Source: CAXSEF01 sp964236585 (GTDB lineage Bacteria > Pseudomonadota > Alphaproteobacteria > Acetobacterales > Acetobacteraceae). Taken from it: a DNA stretch of 64,000 nucleotides. Position numbers and translations under genes: made by a program. Positions 32,553-41,468 of this stretch are shown piece after piece. The stretch is taken from the NCBI GenBank assembly GCA_964236585.1, contig CAXSFE010000003.1:1-64000 (forward strand), in the 5' to 3' direction. A model generated the notes under the pieces. That model made no database searches and was not told the DNA's origin. It saw nothing but the letters and a program-made list of their open reading frames with translations. Every line of letters begins with the position of its first letter. Positions within the stretch are counted from its first letter, which is position 1.

Positions 32553-32683
32553 AGCAAGCAAGGTTGAGGCTCTGCCTCAAACTCCGCCAAGGGCAGGGCC
32601 CTTGGAACCCATCCCTTAAGGGAGGCCGGTCCAGGGGCGGCTCGCCCCTGGCGGGTCTGGGCGGAGCCCAGGCTTGCCTGCCT
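32553..32683. repeat. R-type mosaic palindromic repeat, full copy (R9)
   Basis: Left half TTGAGGC-TCT-GCCTCAA plus CCAAGGGC-AGG-GCCCTTGG; CTTAAG; right half CCAGGGGC-GGCTC-GCCCCTGG plus TGGGC-GGA-GCCCA. Left end AAGCAAGG, right end GCTTGCC. Lies between divergent genes. Confidence 0.92.
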
Positions 32684-32811
32684 TGCCCTCGCCTCCCATG
32701 CGCGGGCACACTCCTCCTCCAGCACAGCGCGAGTGGCCCGACCGTGATCCCAGCCCCCGACAGCCCCACCGGGCGCCTGGCGCCCCGAGCCGTGGCCTGA
32801 TCAGGCGCGCC

Positions 32812-33546
32812 ATGTCAGGCTTCTCGCTGCCGGTGCTGCAGGGCGCCGCCGCATGGCTTTGGCTGCTGGCCGCGCTCGGCGCCGCCATGGCGATCACCGG
32901 CTCCATGCTGAGCCTCGCGATCACCCGCCACATCGCCGTCCAGACCCGCCGCGCCGCCGAGATCCAGCTCTCCGAGGCCCAGGCCGCCGCCGCCCGCGCC
33001 CGCGCCGCCGCCGCCCAGGCCCGCCAGGCGCTCGCCGACGCGAAGGCCCGCGACCAGGCCGGCCTGCTCCGCGACGCCGAGGCCGCCCGCCGCCTGGCCC
33101 GCCTCTACCAGCCCTTCGCCCTCTCCGACCGCCAGGAGGCCACCCTCGTCGCCCGCTGCCTGCCCGCCACCGGCACCCGCTTCGACGCCTCCGCCGACGG
33201 CGGCGACTCCCAGTCCTTCGAGTTCCTCCAGCGCCTGCGCCCGCTGCTCGACCGCGCCGGCTGGGTCGAGGTCGACTGGACCGGCGACGCTGGCGCGCAC
33301 ACCAGCCCGCCCCACGCCGAGCTGGGCGCCACCTCCGCCCCCGCCGTGATCCTGCTGACCCACGTCGCCGCCGACCCCGCGCTGCTCGACGCCGCCCGCA
33401 CCCTGCGCGCCGCCCTGCTCGACACCGGCGTCCTCGCGATCCTGCAGTCCACCGACTGGGACGTCGCCGACCCGGACTCCGGCGGGCCCGGCCACGCCCT
33501 GCGCGCCGACGTCGTCCACCTCATCGTGAGCCGGCGCGCCTCGTAG
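32812..33546 (+). CDS. Membrane-anchored coiled-coil protein of unknown function
   Basis: A 244-aa protein not recognised as a known family. Residues about 12-36 form one membrane helix. Residues 45-98 are an Ala/Arg-rich helical coiled coil. Residues 105-244 are a compact domain with alternating strands and helices (SFEFLQRLRPLLDRAGWVEV, AVILLTHVAAD, VLAILQSTDWD, VVHLIVSRR), which resembles a small alpha/beta fold. The ATG at 32812 lacks a strong RBS. It is bounded by R9 and by H4. Cytoplasmic orientation of the C-terminal domain is a guess. Confidence 0.65.
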   Translation: MSGFSLPVLQGAAAWLWLLAALGAAMAITGSMLSLAITRHIAVQTRRAAEIQLSEAQAAAARARAAAAQARQALADAKARDQAGLLRDAEAARRLARLYQPFALSDRQEATLVARCLPATGTRFDASADGGDSQSFEFLQRLRPLLDRAGWVEVDWTGDAGAHTSPPHAELGATSAPAVILLTHVAADPALLDAARTLRAALLDTGVLAILQSTDWDVADPDSGGPGHALRADVVHLIVSRRAS

Positions 33547-33555
33547 GAGCAACGA

Positions 33556-33694
33556 GCAGAAAGCATGTTCTTTCTTGAAAGAAAGAACCAAAGAACTTCG
33601 CCCACAAGGACCCGGAACCGGCCGTGCGCCCCTGACCCCATGGGCAAAGTCTTTTTGCTTCTTTTTCTTCAAAAAAGAAGGCCCTTGCCTTCCT
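33556..33694. repeat. H-type AT-rich double-hairpin repeat, inverted copy (H4)
   Basis: Opposite orientation to H1-H3. The GTTCTTTCTT hairpin comes first, the CTTCTTTTT one last (slightly changed to TTCTTCAAAAAAGAAG). The inner arms CTTCGCCCAC and ATGGGCAAAGT pair imperfectly. The right end CCTTGCCTTCC matches the left end of H1 inverted. Confidence 0.9.
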
Positions 33695-33813
33695 GCGACA
33701 ACGCCGGGGCGCCCCGGCCCGTGACGCCCTCCGCCCGCCCGCGGCCGCGAAACGCATCGTTCCTTTACGCCCTGACACCTAAGTCCCCTTCACCATTCGG
33801 AGGGCTCGTGGCC

Positions 33814-33897
33814 ATGGCGGACATCATCGTGATCGTGCTGGGAACCGGGGGCATCCTGCTCATGGCCGCCTACGCCGCGCTGTGCGAGCGCATCTGA
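33814..33897 (+). CDS. 27-aa membrane micropeptide upstream of kdpF
   Basis: Encodes MADIIVIVLGTGGILLMAAY...ERI, one hydrophobic helix with a charged end. Similar micropeptides ending in a Cys-x-Arg-Leu/Ile type tail lie before kdpF in other alphaproteobacteria, by my recollection. The TTCGGAGGG RBS is about 11 nt upstream. The TGA overlaps nothing, but the kdpF ATG begins 3 nt later, so it is the first gene of the kdp operon. It may be a small accessory of the K+ pump. Confidence 0.7.
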   Translation: MADIIVIVLGTGGILLMAAYAALCERI

Positions 33898-33899
33898 GC

Positions 33900-33986
33900 A
33901 TGTTCGACCTGATCCTCGGCGCGATCGTCTCCGCCGGCCTGCTCGTCTACCTGGTCTGGGCGCTCGTGCGCCCCGAAGACTTCTGA
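33900..33986 (+). CDS. kdpF: K+-transporting ATPase small subunit KdpF
   Basis: Encodes 28 aa, a single membrane helix ending in VWALVRPEDF, the typical Y-x-L-x-R-P-E-x-F terminus of KdpF. It stabilises the KdpFABC complex at the inner membrane. Lies 10 bp before kdpA. It is too short for routine gene finding. Confidence 0.9.
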   Translation: MFDLILGAIVSAGLLVYLVWALVRPEDF

Positions 33987-33996
33987 GGACGCCGCC

Positions 33997-35706
33997 ATGA
34001 CCCTCATCGGCTGGGTGCAGATCGCCCTCGTCCTGTCCCTCGTCTTCCTCTGCGCCGTCCCGCTCGGCCGCTACATCGCCGACGTCGTGCAGGGCGAGCG
34101 CACCCCCCTCTCCCCCGTCCTCGGCCCCGTCGAGCGCGGCTTCTACGCGCTGGCCGGCGTCGACGCCCGCGCGTCCATGGGCTGGAAGACCTACGCCACC
34201 GCCCTGGTCATGCTCCAGGCCGTGCACTTCCTCATCCTCTACCTGATGCTGCGCTTCCAGGACTACCTGCCGCTCAACCCGGCGGGCCAGTCCGGCCTCT
34301 CCCCGCGGCTTGCGTTCAACACCGCGATCTCCTTCGTCACCAACACCAACTGGCAGGCCTACGGCGGCGAGACCACGATGTCCTACGGCACCCAGATGTG
34401 GGGCCTGACCGTGCACAACTTCCTCTCCGCCGCCACCGGCATCGCCGCCGCAGTCATGGTCGCCCGTGCCTTCGCCGGCAGCGCGCTCAAGGAACTCGGC
34501 AACTTCTGGGTCGACCTCACACGGATCACCCTCTACGTCCTGCTGCCGATCAGCCTGCTCTACACCGTCTTCCTGATCGTCTCCGGCGTCCCCGAGACGC
34601 TCGCCGGCTACGTCGACGCCACCACGCTGGAGGGCGCGCACCAGACCATCGCGCTGGGCCCGGTCGCCTTCCAGGAGGCGATCAAGATGCTCGGCACCAA
34701 CGGCGGCGGCTTCTTCAACGTCAACTCCGCCCATCCCTTCGAGAACCCGACCGCGCTGACCAACGTCGTCGAGACCTGGTCCGAGATCGTCATCCCCTTC
34801 GCGCTCGCCGTCACCTTCGGCTGCATCGTCAAGGACCGCCGCCAGGGCTTCGCGCTGTTCTGGACCATGGCCATCCTGATGGTGAGCTTCATCGTGCTCT
34901 GCTACGCGGCCGAGGCCGGCGGCAACCCGCTGCTCACCGCGCTGGGCGTCGACCCGTCCATGGGCAACATGGAGGGCAAGGAGGTCCGCTTCGGCACCGC
35001 GATGTCCTCGCTGTTCGCCGTCACCACCACCGCGACCTCCGACGGCGCCGTGATCGCCATGCACGACAGCTTTACACCGCTCGGCGGCATGATCCCGATG
35101 TTCCTGATCCAGCTCGGCGAGATCGTCCCCGGCGGCGTCGGCTCCGGCCTCTACGGCATCCTGGTGTTCGCGCTGCTCGCCGTCTTCGTCGCCGGCCTGA
35201 TGGTCGGCCGCACCCCGGAGTACCTCGGCAAGAAGATCCAGGCCCGCGAGATCAAGCTCGCCATGCTGGCCGTCCTCATCCTGCCGCTGTGCATCCTGTC
35301 GGGCACCGCGCTCTCGCTGGTCTCCGAGAGCGGCCTCGGCTCGCTCGCCAACGCCGGCCCGCACGGCCTGTCCGAGATGCTCTACGCCTGGTCCAGCGCC
35401 ACCGGGAACAACGGCAGCGCCTTCGCCGGCCTGACCGCCGACACCCCGCTCCTCGACTACGGCCTCGGCGCCGCCATGCTGCTCGGCCGCTTCGCCTTCC
35501 TGATCCCCGTGCTCGCCATCGCCGGCTCACTCGCCGCCAAGCCGAAGCTCGCGCCGTCGGCCGGCACGTTCCCGACCGACGGCCCGCTGTTCATCGGCCT
35601 GCTGATCGGCGTGATCCTGATCCTCGGCGGCCTGCAGTTCCTGCCCGCCCTCTCGCTCGGTCCGCTGGCGGAACACTTCTCGATGGCGGCGGGGCAGACG
35701 TTCTGA
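33997..35706 (+). CDS. kdpA: K+-transporting ATPase subunit A
   Basis: A 569-aa potassium-channel-like subunit with about ten membrane helices in four pore-repeat units; it forms the K+ entry path of the Kdp pump. Filter-like segments are visible, including FVTNTNWQAYGGE, LGTNGGGFFNVNSAHPFENP, TTTATSDGAVIAMH and SATGNNGSAFAGL. Length is normal for the family. It is preceded by kdpF at 10 bp. It is separated from kdpB by 193 bp that contain repeat R10, which is unusual for an otherwise tightly packed operon. Confidence 0.97.
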   Translation: MTLIGWVQIALVLSLVFLCAVPLGRYIADVVQGERTPLSPVLGPVERGFYALAGVDARASMGWKTYATALVMLQAVHFLILYLMLRFQDYLPLNPAGQSGLSPRLAFNTAISFVTNTNWQAYGGETTMSYGTQMWGLTVHNFLSAATGIAAAVMVARAFAGSALKELGNFWVDLTRITLYVLLPISLLYTVFLIVSGVPETLAGYVDATTLEGAHQTIALGPVAFQEAIKMLGTNGGGFFNVNSAHPFENPTALTNVVETWSEIVIPFALAVTFGCIVKDRRQGFALFWTMAILMVSFIVLCYAAEAGGNPLLTALGVDPSMGNMEGKEVRFGTAMSSLFAVTTTATSDGAVIAMHDSFTPLGGMIPMFLIQLGEIVPGGVGSGLYGILVFALLAVFVAGLMVGRTPEYLGKKIQAREIKLAMLAVLILPLCILSGTALSLVSESGLGSLANAGPHGLSEMLYAWSSATGNNGSAFAGLTADTPLLDYGLGAAMLLGRFAFLIPVLAIAGSLAAKPKLAPSAGTFPTDGPLFIGLLIGVILILGGLQFLPALSLGPLAEHFSMAAGQTF

Positions 35707-35713
35707 ACCGCCG

Positions 35714-35871
35714 AGAAAGCAAGGCCAGGGGCGCTGCCCCTGGACCCCGCCAAAGGCGGAGCCTTTGGAAACCTCGACTTAAGAAAGCCTACGCTTCGCT
35801 TCCTTCAATGTTGGATTCTCAAGGCGAGCCTTGAGCGGAGTCCAGAGGCAGAGCCTCTGGCCTTACCTTCC
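35714..35871. repeat. R-type mosaic palindromic repeat, long copy inside the kdp operon (R10)
   Basis: Left half CCAGGGGC-GCT-GCCCCTGG plus CCAAAGGC-GGA-GCCTTTGG; CTTAAG, followed by about 38 extra bp (AAGCCTACGCTTCGCTTCC region); right half CTCAAGGC-GA-GCCTTGAG plus CCAGAGGC-AGA-GCCTCTGG. Left end GAAAGCAAGG, right end CCTTACCTTCC. Lies between kdpA and kdpB. Confidence 0.9.
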
Positions 35872-35899
35872 TGCCTCAGCCTCCCGCAAGGACCCCACG

Positions 35900-37990
35900 A
35901 TGGCCCAGGCCAATGCCGACACGATCGCCCTCTTCGACGGAGCGATCATCGTCCGCGCCACCCGCGACGCCTTCACCAAGCTCGACCCGCGCCACCTGCG
36001 CCGCAACCCGGTGATCTTCGTCACCGAGGTGGTCGCCGCCCTCGTGACCGTGCTCGGCCTGCGCAACCTGGCCACCGGCCAGCCCTGGGGCTTCGCCCTC
36101 GCGATCGCCCTCGGCCTCTGGCTGACGGTGCTGTTCGCGACCTTCGCCGAGGCCGTCGCCGAGGGCCGCGGCCGCGCCCGGGCGGAAAGCCTGCGCCGCT
36201 CGCGCTCGGACATGATGGCCAAGGTCATCCCCAGCGCCACCGACCGCAAGACCATCCGCACCGTCCCCGCCCCCGAGCTGCGCAGCGGCATGCTGGTCCT
36301 GGTCGAGACCAACGACCTGATCCCGTCCGACGGCGAGATCGTCGATGGCATCGCCTCCGTCAACGAGAGCGCCATCACCGGAGAGTCCGCCCCGGTGATC
36401 CGCGAGGCTGGCGGCGACCGCTCCGCCGTGACCGGCGGCACCCAGGTCGTCTCCGACTGGCTCGTCGTGCGCATCACCGCCGACCCCGGCTCGACCTTCA
36501 TCGACCGCATGATCGCGCTGGTGGAGGGCGCAGAGCGCCGCAAGACGCCGAACGAGATCGCGCTCGACATCCTGCTCGCCGGCCTGACCATCATCTTCCT
36601 GATCGCTGTCGTCACCCTGGTCGGCCTCGCCCACTACTCCGGCACCGACCTCAGCGTCCCCGTGCTCGTGGCGCTCCTCGTCACCCTGATCCCCACCACC
36701 ATCGGCGGCCTGCTCAGCGCCATCGGCATCGCCGGCATGGACCGCCTGATCCGCTTCAACGTGGTGGCCACCTCCGGCCGAGCCGTGGAGGCCGCCGGCG
36801 ACGTCGACATGCTGCTGCTCGACAAGACCGGCACCATCACCTTCGGCAACCGCATGGCCGCCGGCCTCCACCCCGTCCCCGGCGTCGACGAGCGCACCCT
36901 GGCCGAGGCCGCTGCCATGGCCTCGCTCGGCGACGACACCCCCGAGGGCCGCTCGATCCTGACCTACGTCCGCGACCGCCACGGCTTCGCCGCCGCCATG
37001 CCGCAGGGCGCCGAGGTCGTCGCCTTCTCCGCCAACACCCGCCTCTCCGGCCTCGACGCCGACGGCCGCTCCTGGCGCAAGGGTGCCGTGGACTCCGTCC
37101 TCGCCATGACCGCAGCGACCGCCCAGGCCTTCGGCCCCCGCGACGGCGGCACCGCCACCGCGACCGCCGCCGCCCCGCCGCAGGCCTTCACCGCCGCCGT
37201 CGACCGCGTCGCCCGTGCCGGCGGCACGCCGCTGGCGGTCACCGCCGAGGGCCGCCTGATGGGCGTCATCGAGCTCAAGGACATCGTCAAGCCCGGCATC
37301 CGCGACCGCTTCGCCGCCCTGCGCAAGATGGGCATCCGCACGGTGATGATCACCGGCGACAACAAGGTGACCGCGGCCGCCATCGCCACCGAGGCCGGCG
37401 TCGACGACTTCCTCGCCCAGGCCACGCCGCAGGACAAGCTCGACTACATCCGCCGCGTCCAGGCCGAGGGCCGCCTCGTCGCCATGTGCGGCGACGGCAC
37501 CAACGACGCCCCCGCCCTGGCCCAGGCCGACGTCGGCGTGGCCATGCAGACCGGCACCCAGGCCGCCCGCGAGGCCGGCAACATGGTCGACCTCGACAGC
37601 GACCCGACCAAGCTCATCGAGATCGTCGAGATCGGCAAGCAGCTCCTCATCACCCGCGGCAGCCTGACGACGTTCTCCATCGCCAACGACGTCTCCAAGT
37701 ACTTCGCCATCCTGCCGGCCATCTTCGTCGTCACCTACCCCGGCCTGCAGGCGCTCAACATCATGCGGCTGCACTCGCCGCAGACCGCGATCCTGTCGGC
37801 CGTGATCTTCAACGCGCTCATCATCGTCGCCCTGGTGCCGCTCGCGCTGCGCGGCGTGAAGTTCACCCCGATCGCCGCCGCCGCCCTGCTGCGCCGCAAC
37901 CTGCTGATCTACGGCCTCGGCGGCCTCGTCGCCCCGTTCATCGGCATCAAGCTGATCGACCTCGTCCTCACCGTCCTGGGAATGAACTGA
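35900..37990 (+). CDS. kdpB: K+-transporting P-type ATPase subunit B
   Basis: A 696-aa P-type ATPase that energises K+ uptake. The phosphorylation motif DKTGTITFG, the actuator TGES, the nucleotide-binding core and the hinge motif GDGTNDAPALAQADVGVAM are all present. The ATG at 35900 follows AAGGA; the frame extends upstream into R10 but is not used. The stop overlaps the kdpC start by one base (TGATG). Confidence 0.97.
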   Translation: MAQANADTIALFDGAIIVRATRDAFTKLDPRHLRRNPVIFVTEVVAALVTVLGLRNLATGQPWGFALAIALGLWLTVLFATFAEAVAEGRGRARAESLRRSRSDMMAKVIPSATDRKTIRTVPAPELRSGMLVLVETNDLIPSDGEIVDGIASVNESAITGESAPVIREAGGDRSAVTGGTQVVSDWLVVRITADPGSTFIDRMIALVEGAERRKTPNEIALDILLAGLTIIFLIAVVTLVGLAHYSGTDLSVPVLVALLVTLIPTTIGGLLSAIGIAGMDRLIRFNVVATSGRAVEAAGDVDMLLLDKTGTITFGNRMAAGLHPVPGVDERTLAEAAAMASLGDDTPEGRSILTYVRDRHGFAAAMPQGAEVVAFSANTRLSGLDADGRSWRKGAVDSVLAMTAATAQAFGPRDGGTATATAAAPPQAFTAAVDRVARAGGTPLAVTAEGRLMGVIELKDIVKPGIRDRFAALRKMGIRTVMITGDNKVTAAAIATEAGVDDFLAQATPQDKLDYIRRVQAEGRLVAMCGDGTNDAPALAQADVGVAMQTGTQAAREAGNMVDLDSDPTKLIEIVEIGKQLLITRGSLTTFSIANDVSKYFAILPAIFVVTYPGLQALNIMRLHSPQTAILSAVIFNALIIVALVPLALRGVKFTPIAAAALLRRNLLIYGLGGLVAPFIGIKLIDLVLTVLGMN

Positions 37991-38598
37991 TGATCCGCCA
38001 CCTCCGCCCGGCCGTCGTCCTGGTCGTCCTGTTCACGGCCCTGACCGGCCTCACCCTGCCGCTCGGCTTCGTGGGCGCCGCCACCGCGATCCTGCCCGGC
38101 CCCGCCGGCGGCAGCCTCGTCACCCGCGGCGGCACCGTCGTCGGCTCCTCGCTCCTCGGCCAGAGCTTCACCCAGGACAAGTACCTCCAGGGCCGCCCCT
38201 CGGCCACCACGATGCAGGACCCCGCCCACCCCGACGACTCCACCAAGACCGTCCCCGCCCCCTACAACGCCGCCAACTCCTCGGCCTCCAACGCCGGCCC
38301 CACCTCCAAGGCCCTGATCGACCGCGTCACCGCCGACGGCAGGACCGCCGGCGCCACCCCCGCAGCCCCCGTCCCCGGCGACATGCTCACCACCTCCGCC
38401 AGCGGCCTCGACCCCGACATCTCCCCCGAGACCGCCGCCCGCCAGGTCGCGCGCATCGCCACCGCCCGCCACCTCCCGCCCGAGCAGGTCCAGGGCGCCA
38501 TCGCCGCCCACACCAGCGGCCGCCTGCTCGGCATCGTCGGCGAGCCCCGCGTCAACGTCCTCGCGGTCAACCTTGCCCTCGACGCCGCCCAGCCCTAG
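37990..38598 (+). CDS. kdpC: K+-transporting ATPase subunit C
   Basis: A 202-aa subunit with one N-terminal membrane helix and an extracytoplasmic domain; it stabilises the KdpABC complex. Typical blocks are GSSLLGQSFTQDKYLQGRPS, YNAANSSASNAGPTSKAL, LTTSASGLDPDISPETAA and GEPRVNVLAVNLAL. Start overlaps the kdpB stop by 1 bp. R11 follows 20 bp after its stop and separates it from kdpD. Confidence 0.96.
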   Translation: MIRHLRPAVVLVVLFTALTGLTLPLGFVGAATAILPGPAGGSLVTRGGTVVGSSLLGQSFTQDKYLQGRPSATTMQDPAHPDDSTKTVPAPYNAANSSASNAGPTSKALIDRVTADGRTAGATPAAPVPGDMLTTSASGLDPDISPETAARQVARIATARHLPPEQVQGAIAAHTSGRLLGIVGEPRVNVLAVNLALDAAQP

Positions 38599-38618
38599 GC
38601 AGGCGGAATGCCGCGCAA

Positions 38619-38750
38619 GACAAGCAAGGCCAGGGGCTCTGCCCCTGGACCCCGCCAAGGGAAGCCCCTTGGATGGCTTTACTTAAGTGATGGGATCAAA
38701 GGGCCTCCGGCCCTTTGCGGGTCTGGGCAGAGCCCAGCCTTGCTTCCTTC
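38619..38750. repeat. R-type mosaic palindromic repeat, full copy (R11)
   Basis: Left half CCAGGGGC-TCT-GCCCCTGG plus CCAAGGG-AA-GCCCCTTGG; CTTAAG; right half AAAGGGCC-TCC-GGCCCTTT plus TGGGC-AGA-GCCCA. Right end CCTTGCTTCC stops 3 bp before the kdpD ATG, so the repeat occupies the place of the RBS. Confidence 0.92.
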
Positions 38751-38753
38751 CTG

Positions 38754-41468
38754 ATGCCTGAGCCCCGCCGCCCCGACCCCGACGCCCTTCTCGCCCTGGC
38801 CTCCGCCGACGCCCGCGGCCGCCTCAAGGTGTTCCTCGGCGCCGCCCCCGGCGTCGGCAAGACCTGGGAGATGCTGACCCAGGCCCGCCGCCGCCGTGCG
38901 GAGGGCGCCGACGTGCTCGCCGGCGTGATCGAGACCCATGGCCGCGCCGGCACCATCGCCGAGGCCGAGGGCATGCCCACGCTCCCGCTCCGCGACATCG
39001 AGTACCGCGGCCAGACGCTGCGCGAGTTCGACCTCGACGCGGCGCTGGCCCGACGCCCCGCCATCCTCCTCGTCGACGAACTGGCCCACACCAACGCGCC
39101 GGGCAGCCGCCACGCCAAGCGCTGGGAGGACGTCGCCGAGCTGGTCGCCGCCGGCCTCGAGGTCTGGGCCACGCTCAACGTCCAGCACCTGGAAAGCCTC
39201 AACGACGACGTCGCCCGCATCACCGGCGTGCGCGTGACCGAGACGCTGCCCGACCACGTGCTCGACGCCGCCGACGAGATCGAGCTGATCGACGTCCCCC
39301 CCGCCGAGCTGCGCTCGCGCCTGCGCGACGGCCGCATCTACGCCAGCGAGACCGCCGCCCGCGCGCTCGACGGCTTCTTCCGCGAGGGCAACCTCGCCTC
39401 CCTGCGCGAGCTCGCCCTGCGCCGCGCCGCCGCCCACGTCGACGGCGACGTCCGCGACTGGATGCGCCGCTCCGGCGTCACCGGCGCCTGGCCGTCCGGC
39501 GAGCGCGTCCTCGCCCTCGTCGGCCCCGACCCGGGCGCGTCGGCCGTCGTCCGCCGCGCCAAGCGCCTCGCCGAGGCGCTCCAGGCCCCCTGGACCGTGC
39601 TCCACGTCGAGCGCGCCACCTCGCTCCTGATCGCCCGCCCCGCCCTGGCCCTCGCCGCCCAGCTCGGCGCCGACCTCGACACCCGCGTCGGTTCCGACCT
39701 CGTCGCCATCACCCTCGCCGTCGCCCAGGAACGCAGCGCCACCCACCTCGTCCTCGGCCGCGGCCGAGCCCCGCTCTGGCGCCGCCTCACCGGCCGCACC
39801 GTCGGCGCGGCCCTGCTGCAGCGCGCCCCCGACCTCGCCATCCACATCATCCCCGCCGCCGACCTTCCCCGCCGGCGCGCGCCCCGCCGCCCGCGCGAGC
39901 CGAGGTGGCGCTGGGCCGCCGCCGCCGCCCTCGTCGCGGCCGTCACCGCGCTCGGCTGCGCGCTCCGCCCCGTCGTGCCCGCCGAGGCGATGGGCATGGT
40001 CTACCTCGCCGCCATCGTCGCCGGCGCCAGCGCCTGGGGCCTGCCCGCGGCGCTGGCCATGGCCGCCGCCAGCTTCCTCGCCTGGGACCTCTTCTTCATC
40101 CCGCCGCTCTACACGCTCAGCATCGGCAGCCCCCGCGACCTGATCGCGCTGGGCGTGTTCGCCCTCGTCGCCACCCTCGCGGGCACCCTCGCCGGCCGCG
40201 TCCGCGCCGAGTCCCAGGCCGCCCAGGCCCGCGTCGAGGGCCTGCGCCGCATCGCCGCCTTCAGCCGCCGCCTCGGCGAGGCCTCCTCCGAGCCCGACCT
40301 CCTCGCCGAGATCGCCCGCCAGGCCGCCGCCATCGCCGGCCGCGCCGTCCTCCTCGCCCCCCACGGCGACGACGCGACAGGGCCCGACCTCGTCATCCGC
40401 GCCACCCAGCCCCCCACCGATGCGCCCCCCGCCGGCACGCCCCCTGCCGACACGCCTGTCCGCGTCACCCTGGACGTGGGCGCGTGGGCCGCCGCCCGCT
40501 GGGCCTGGGTCCACGGCGAGCCGGCAGGGCAGGGCACCAGCACGCTCCCCGCCGCCTCCTGGCGCCTCCTGCCGCTCCACACCGTCCGCGGCACCCTCGG
40601 CGTCCTCGGCGTCCGCTCCGCAGCCCCCCTCGACGACACCGCCGCGCAGACCCTCGGCGCCCTCGCCGACCAGGCCGCCATCGCCTGGGAGCGCGTGCTC
40701 CTCGCCAACGAGGCCGCCCGCACCACCGCCATGGCCGAGACCCAGCGCCTGCGCACCGCCCTCCTCGCCTCCCTCGGCCACGACCTGCGCACCCCGCTCG
40801 CCGGCATCCAGGGCGCCGCCGGCACGCTGCGCACCGCCTGGGACAGCCTCGACGAGCCCACGCGCGCCGACCTGCTCGACAGCATCGAGGAGGACGTCGG
40901 CCGCATGACCCGCTTCCTCGCCAACATCACCGAGCTGACCCGCCTCGAGTCCGGCCAGATCAGCCCCCGCCTGTCCCGCACCGACCTCGCGGACGTCCTC
41001 GACGCCGCCCTCTCGCGCCTCCCCGGCGCCCCCCACGTCGCCATCCGCGTCGCCGACCCTTCGCCCGCAGCCCTGGCCGACCCCGCCCTCCTGGAGCAGG
41101 TTCTCGTCAACCTCCTGGAGAACGCCGTGAAATACGCGCCCGCCGGCAGCCTCACCCTCGTGCGCATCACCGCCGAGCCCGGCCTCGCCTGCCTGTCCGT
41201 CGCCGACGAGGGCATCGGCATCCCCGCCGACGACCTCCCCCACGTCTTCGACAGCTTCTTCCGCGCCCGACGCGGCGACCGCATCCCCCCCGGAACCGGC
41301 CTCGGCCTCGCCATCGCCCGCGGCCTCACCGAGGCCATGGGCGGCCGCATCGACGCCCGCAGCCCCCGCCCCGACACCCCCGCCGACGGCCTCCCCGGCA
41401 CCGTCCTCACCCTCCGCCTCCCCGCCGCCGCCCCACCTCGCCACGACCTCGCCACCGCCCCGCCATGA
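38754..41468 (+). CDS. kdpD: Sensor histidine kinase KdpD
   Basis: A 904-aa membrane sensor for K+ limitation or turgor. Residues 20-230 hold the KdpD domain with a Walker A-like GAAPGVGKT (29-37), followed by a USP-like domain (about 250-375), four clustered membrane helices (about 395-490), a GAF-like region, and the kinase core with phospho-acceptor His676 in SLGHDLRTPLAG and N/G boxes (NLLENAVKYAP, DEGIGIP, GTGLGLAI). No Shine-Dalgarno is seen: R11 ends 3 bp before the ATG. The stop overlaps kdpE (ATGA). Confidence 0.95.
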   Translation: MPEPRRPDPDALLALASADARGRLKVFLGAAPGVGKTWEMLTQARRRRAEGADVLAGVIETHGRAGTIAEAEGMPTLPLRDIEYRGQTLREFDLDAALARRPAILLVDELAHTNAPGSRHAKRWEDVAELVAAGLEVWATLNVQHLESLNDDVARITGVRVTETLPDHVLDAADEIELIDVPPAELRSRLRDGRIYASETAARALDGFFREGNLASLRELALRRAAAHVDGDVRDWMRRSGVTGAWPSGERVLALVGPDPGASAVVRRAKRLAEALQAPWTVLHVERATSLLIARPALALAAQLGADLDTRVGSDLVAITLAVAQERSATHLVLGRGRAPLWRRLTGRTVGAALLQRAPDLAIHIIPAADLPRRRAPRRPREPRWRWAAAAALVAAVTALGCALRPVVPAEAMGMVYLAAIVAGASAWGLPAALAMAAASFLAWDLFFIPPLYTLSIGSPRDLIALGVFALVATLAGTLAGRVRAESQAAQARVEGLRRIAAFSRRLGEASSEPDLLAEIARQAAAIAGRAVLLAPHGDDATGPDLVIRATQPPTDAPPAGTPPADTPVRVTLDVGAWAAARWAWVHGEPAGQGTSTLPAASWRLLPLHTVRGTLGVLGVRSAAPLDDTAAQTLGALADQAAIAWERVLLANEAARTTAMAETQRLRTALLASLGHDLRTPLAGIQGAAGTLRTAWDSLDEPTRADLLDSIEEDVGRMTRFLANITELTRLESGQISPRLSRTDLADVLDAALSRLPGAPHVAIRVADPSPAALADPALLEQVLVNLLENAVKYAPAGSLTLVRITAEPGLACLSVADEGIGIPADDLPHVFDSFFRARRGDRIPPGTGLGLAIARGLTEAMGGRIDARSPRPDTPADGLPGTVLTLRLPAAAPPRHDLATAPP

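Noticed and set aside
35831..35899. Upstream start for kdpB
   Set aside because: The extra 23 residues come from repeat R10. The ATG at 35900 has its own RBS and matches the usual KdpB N-terminus.
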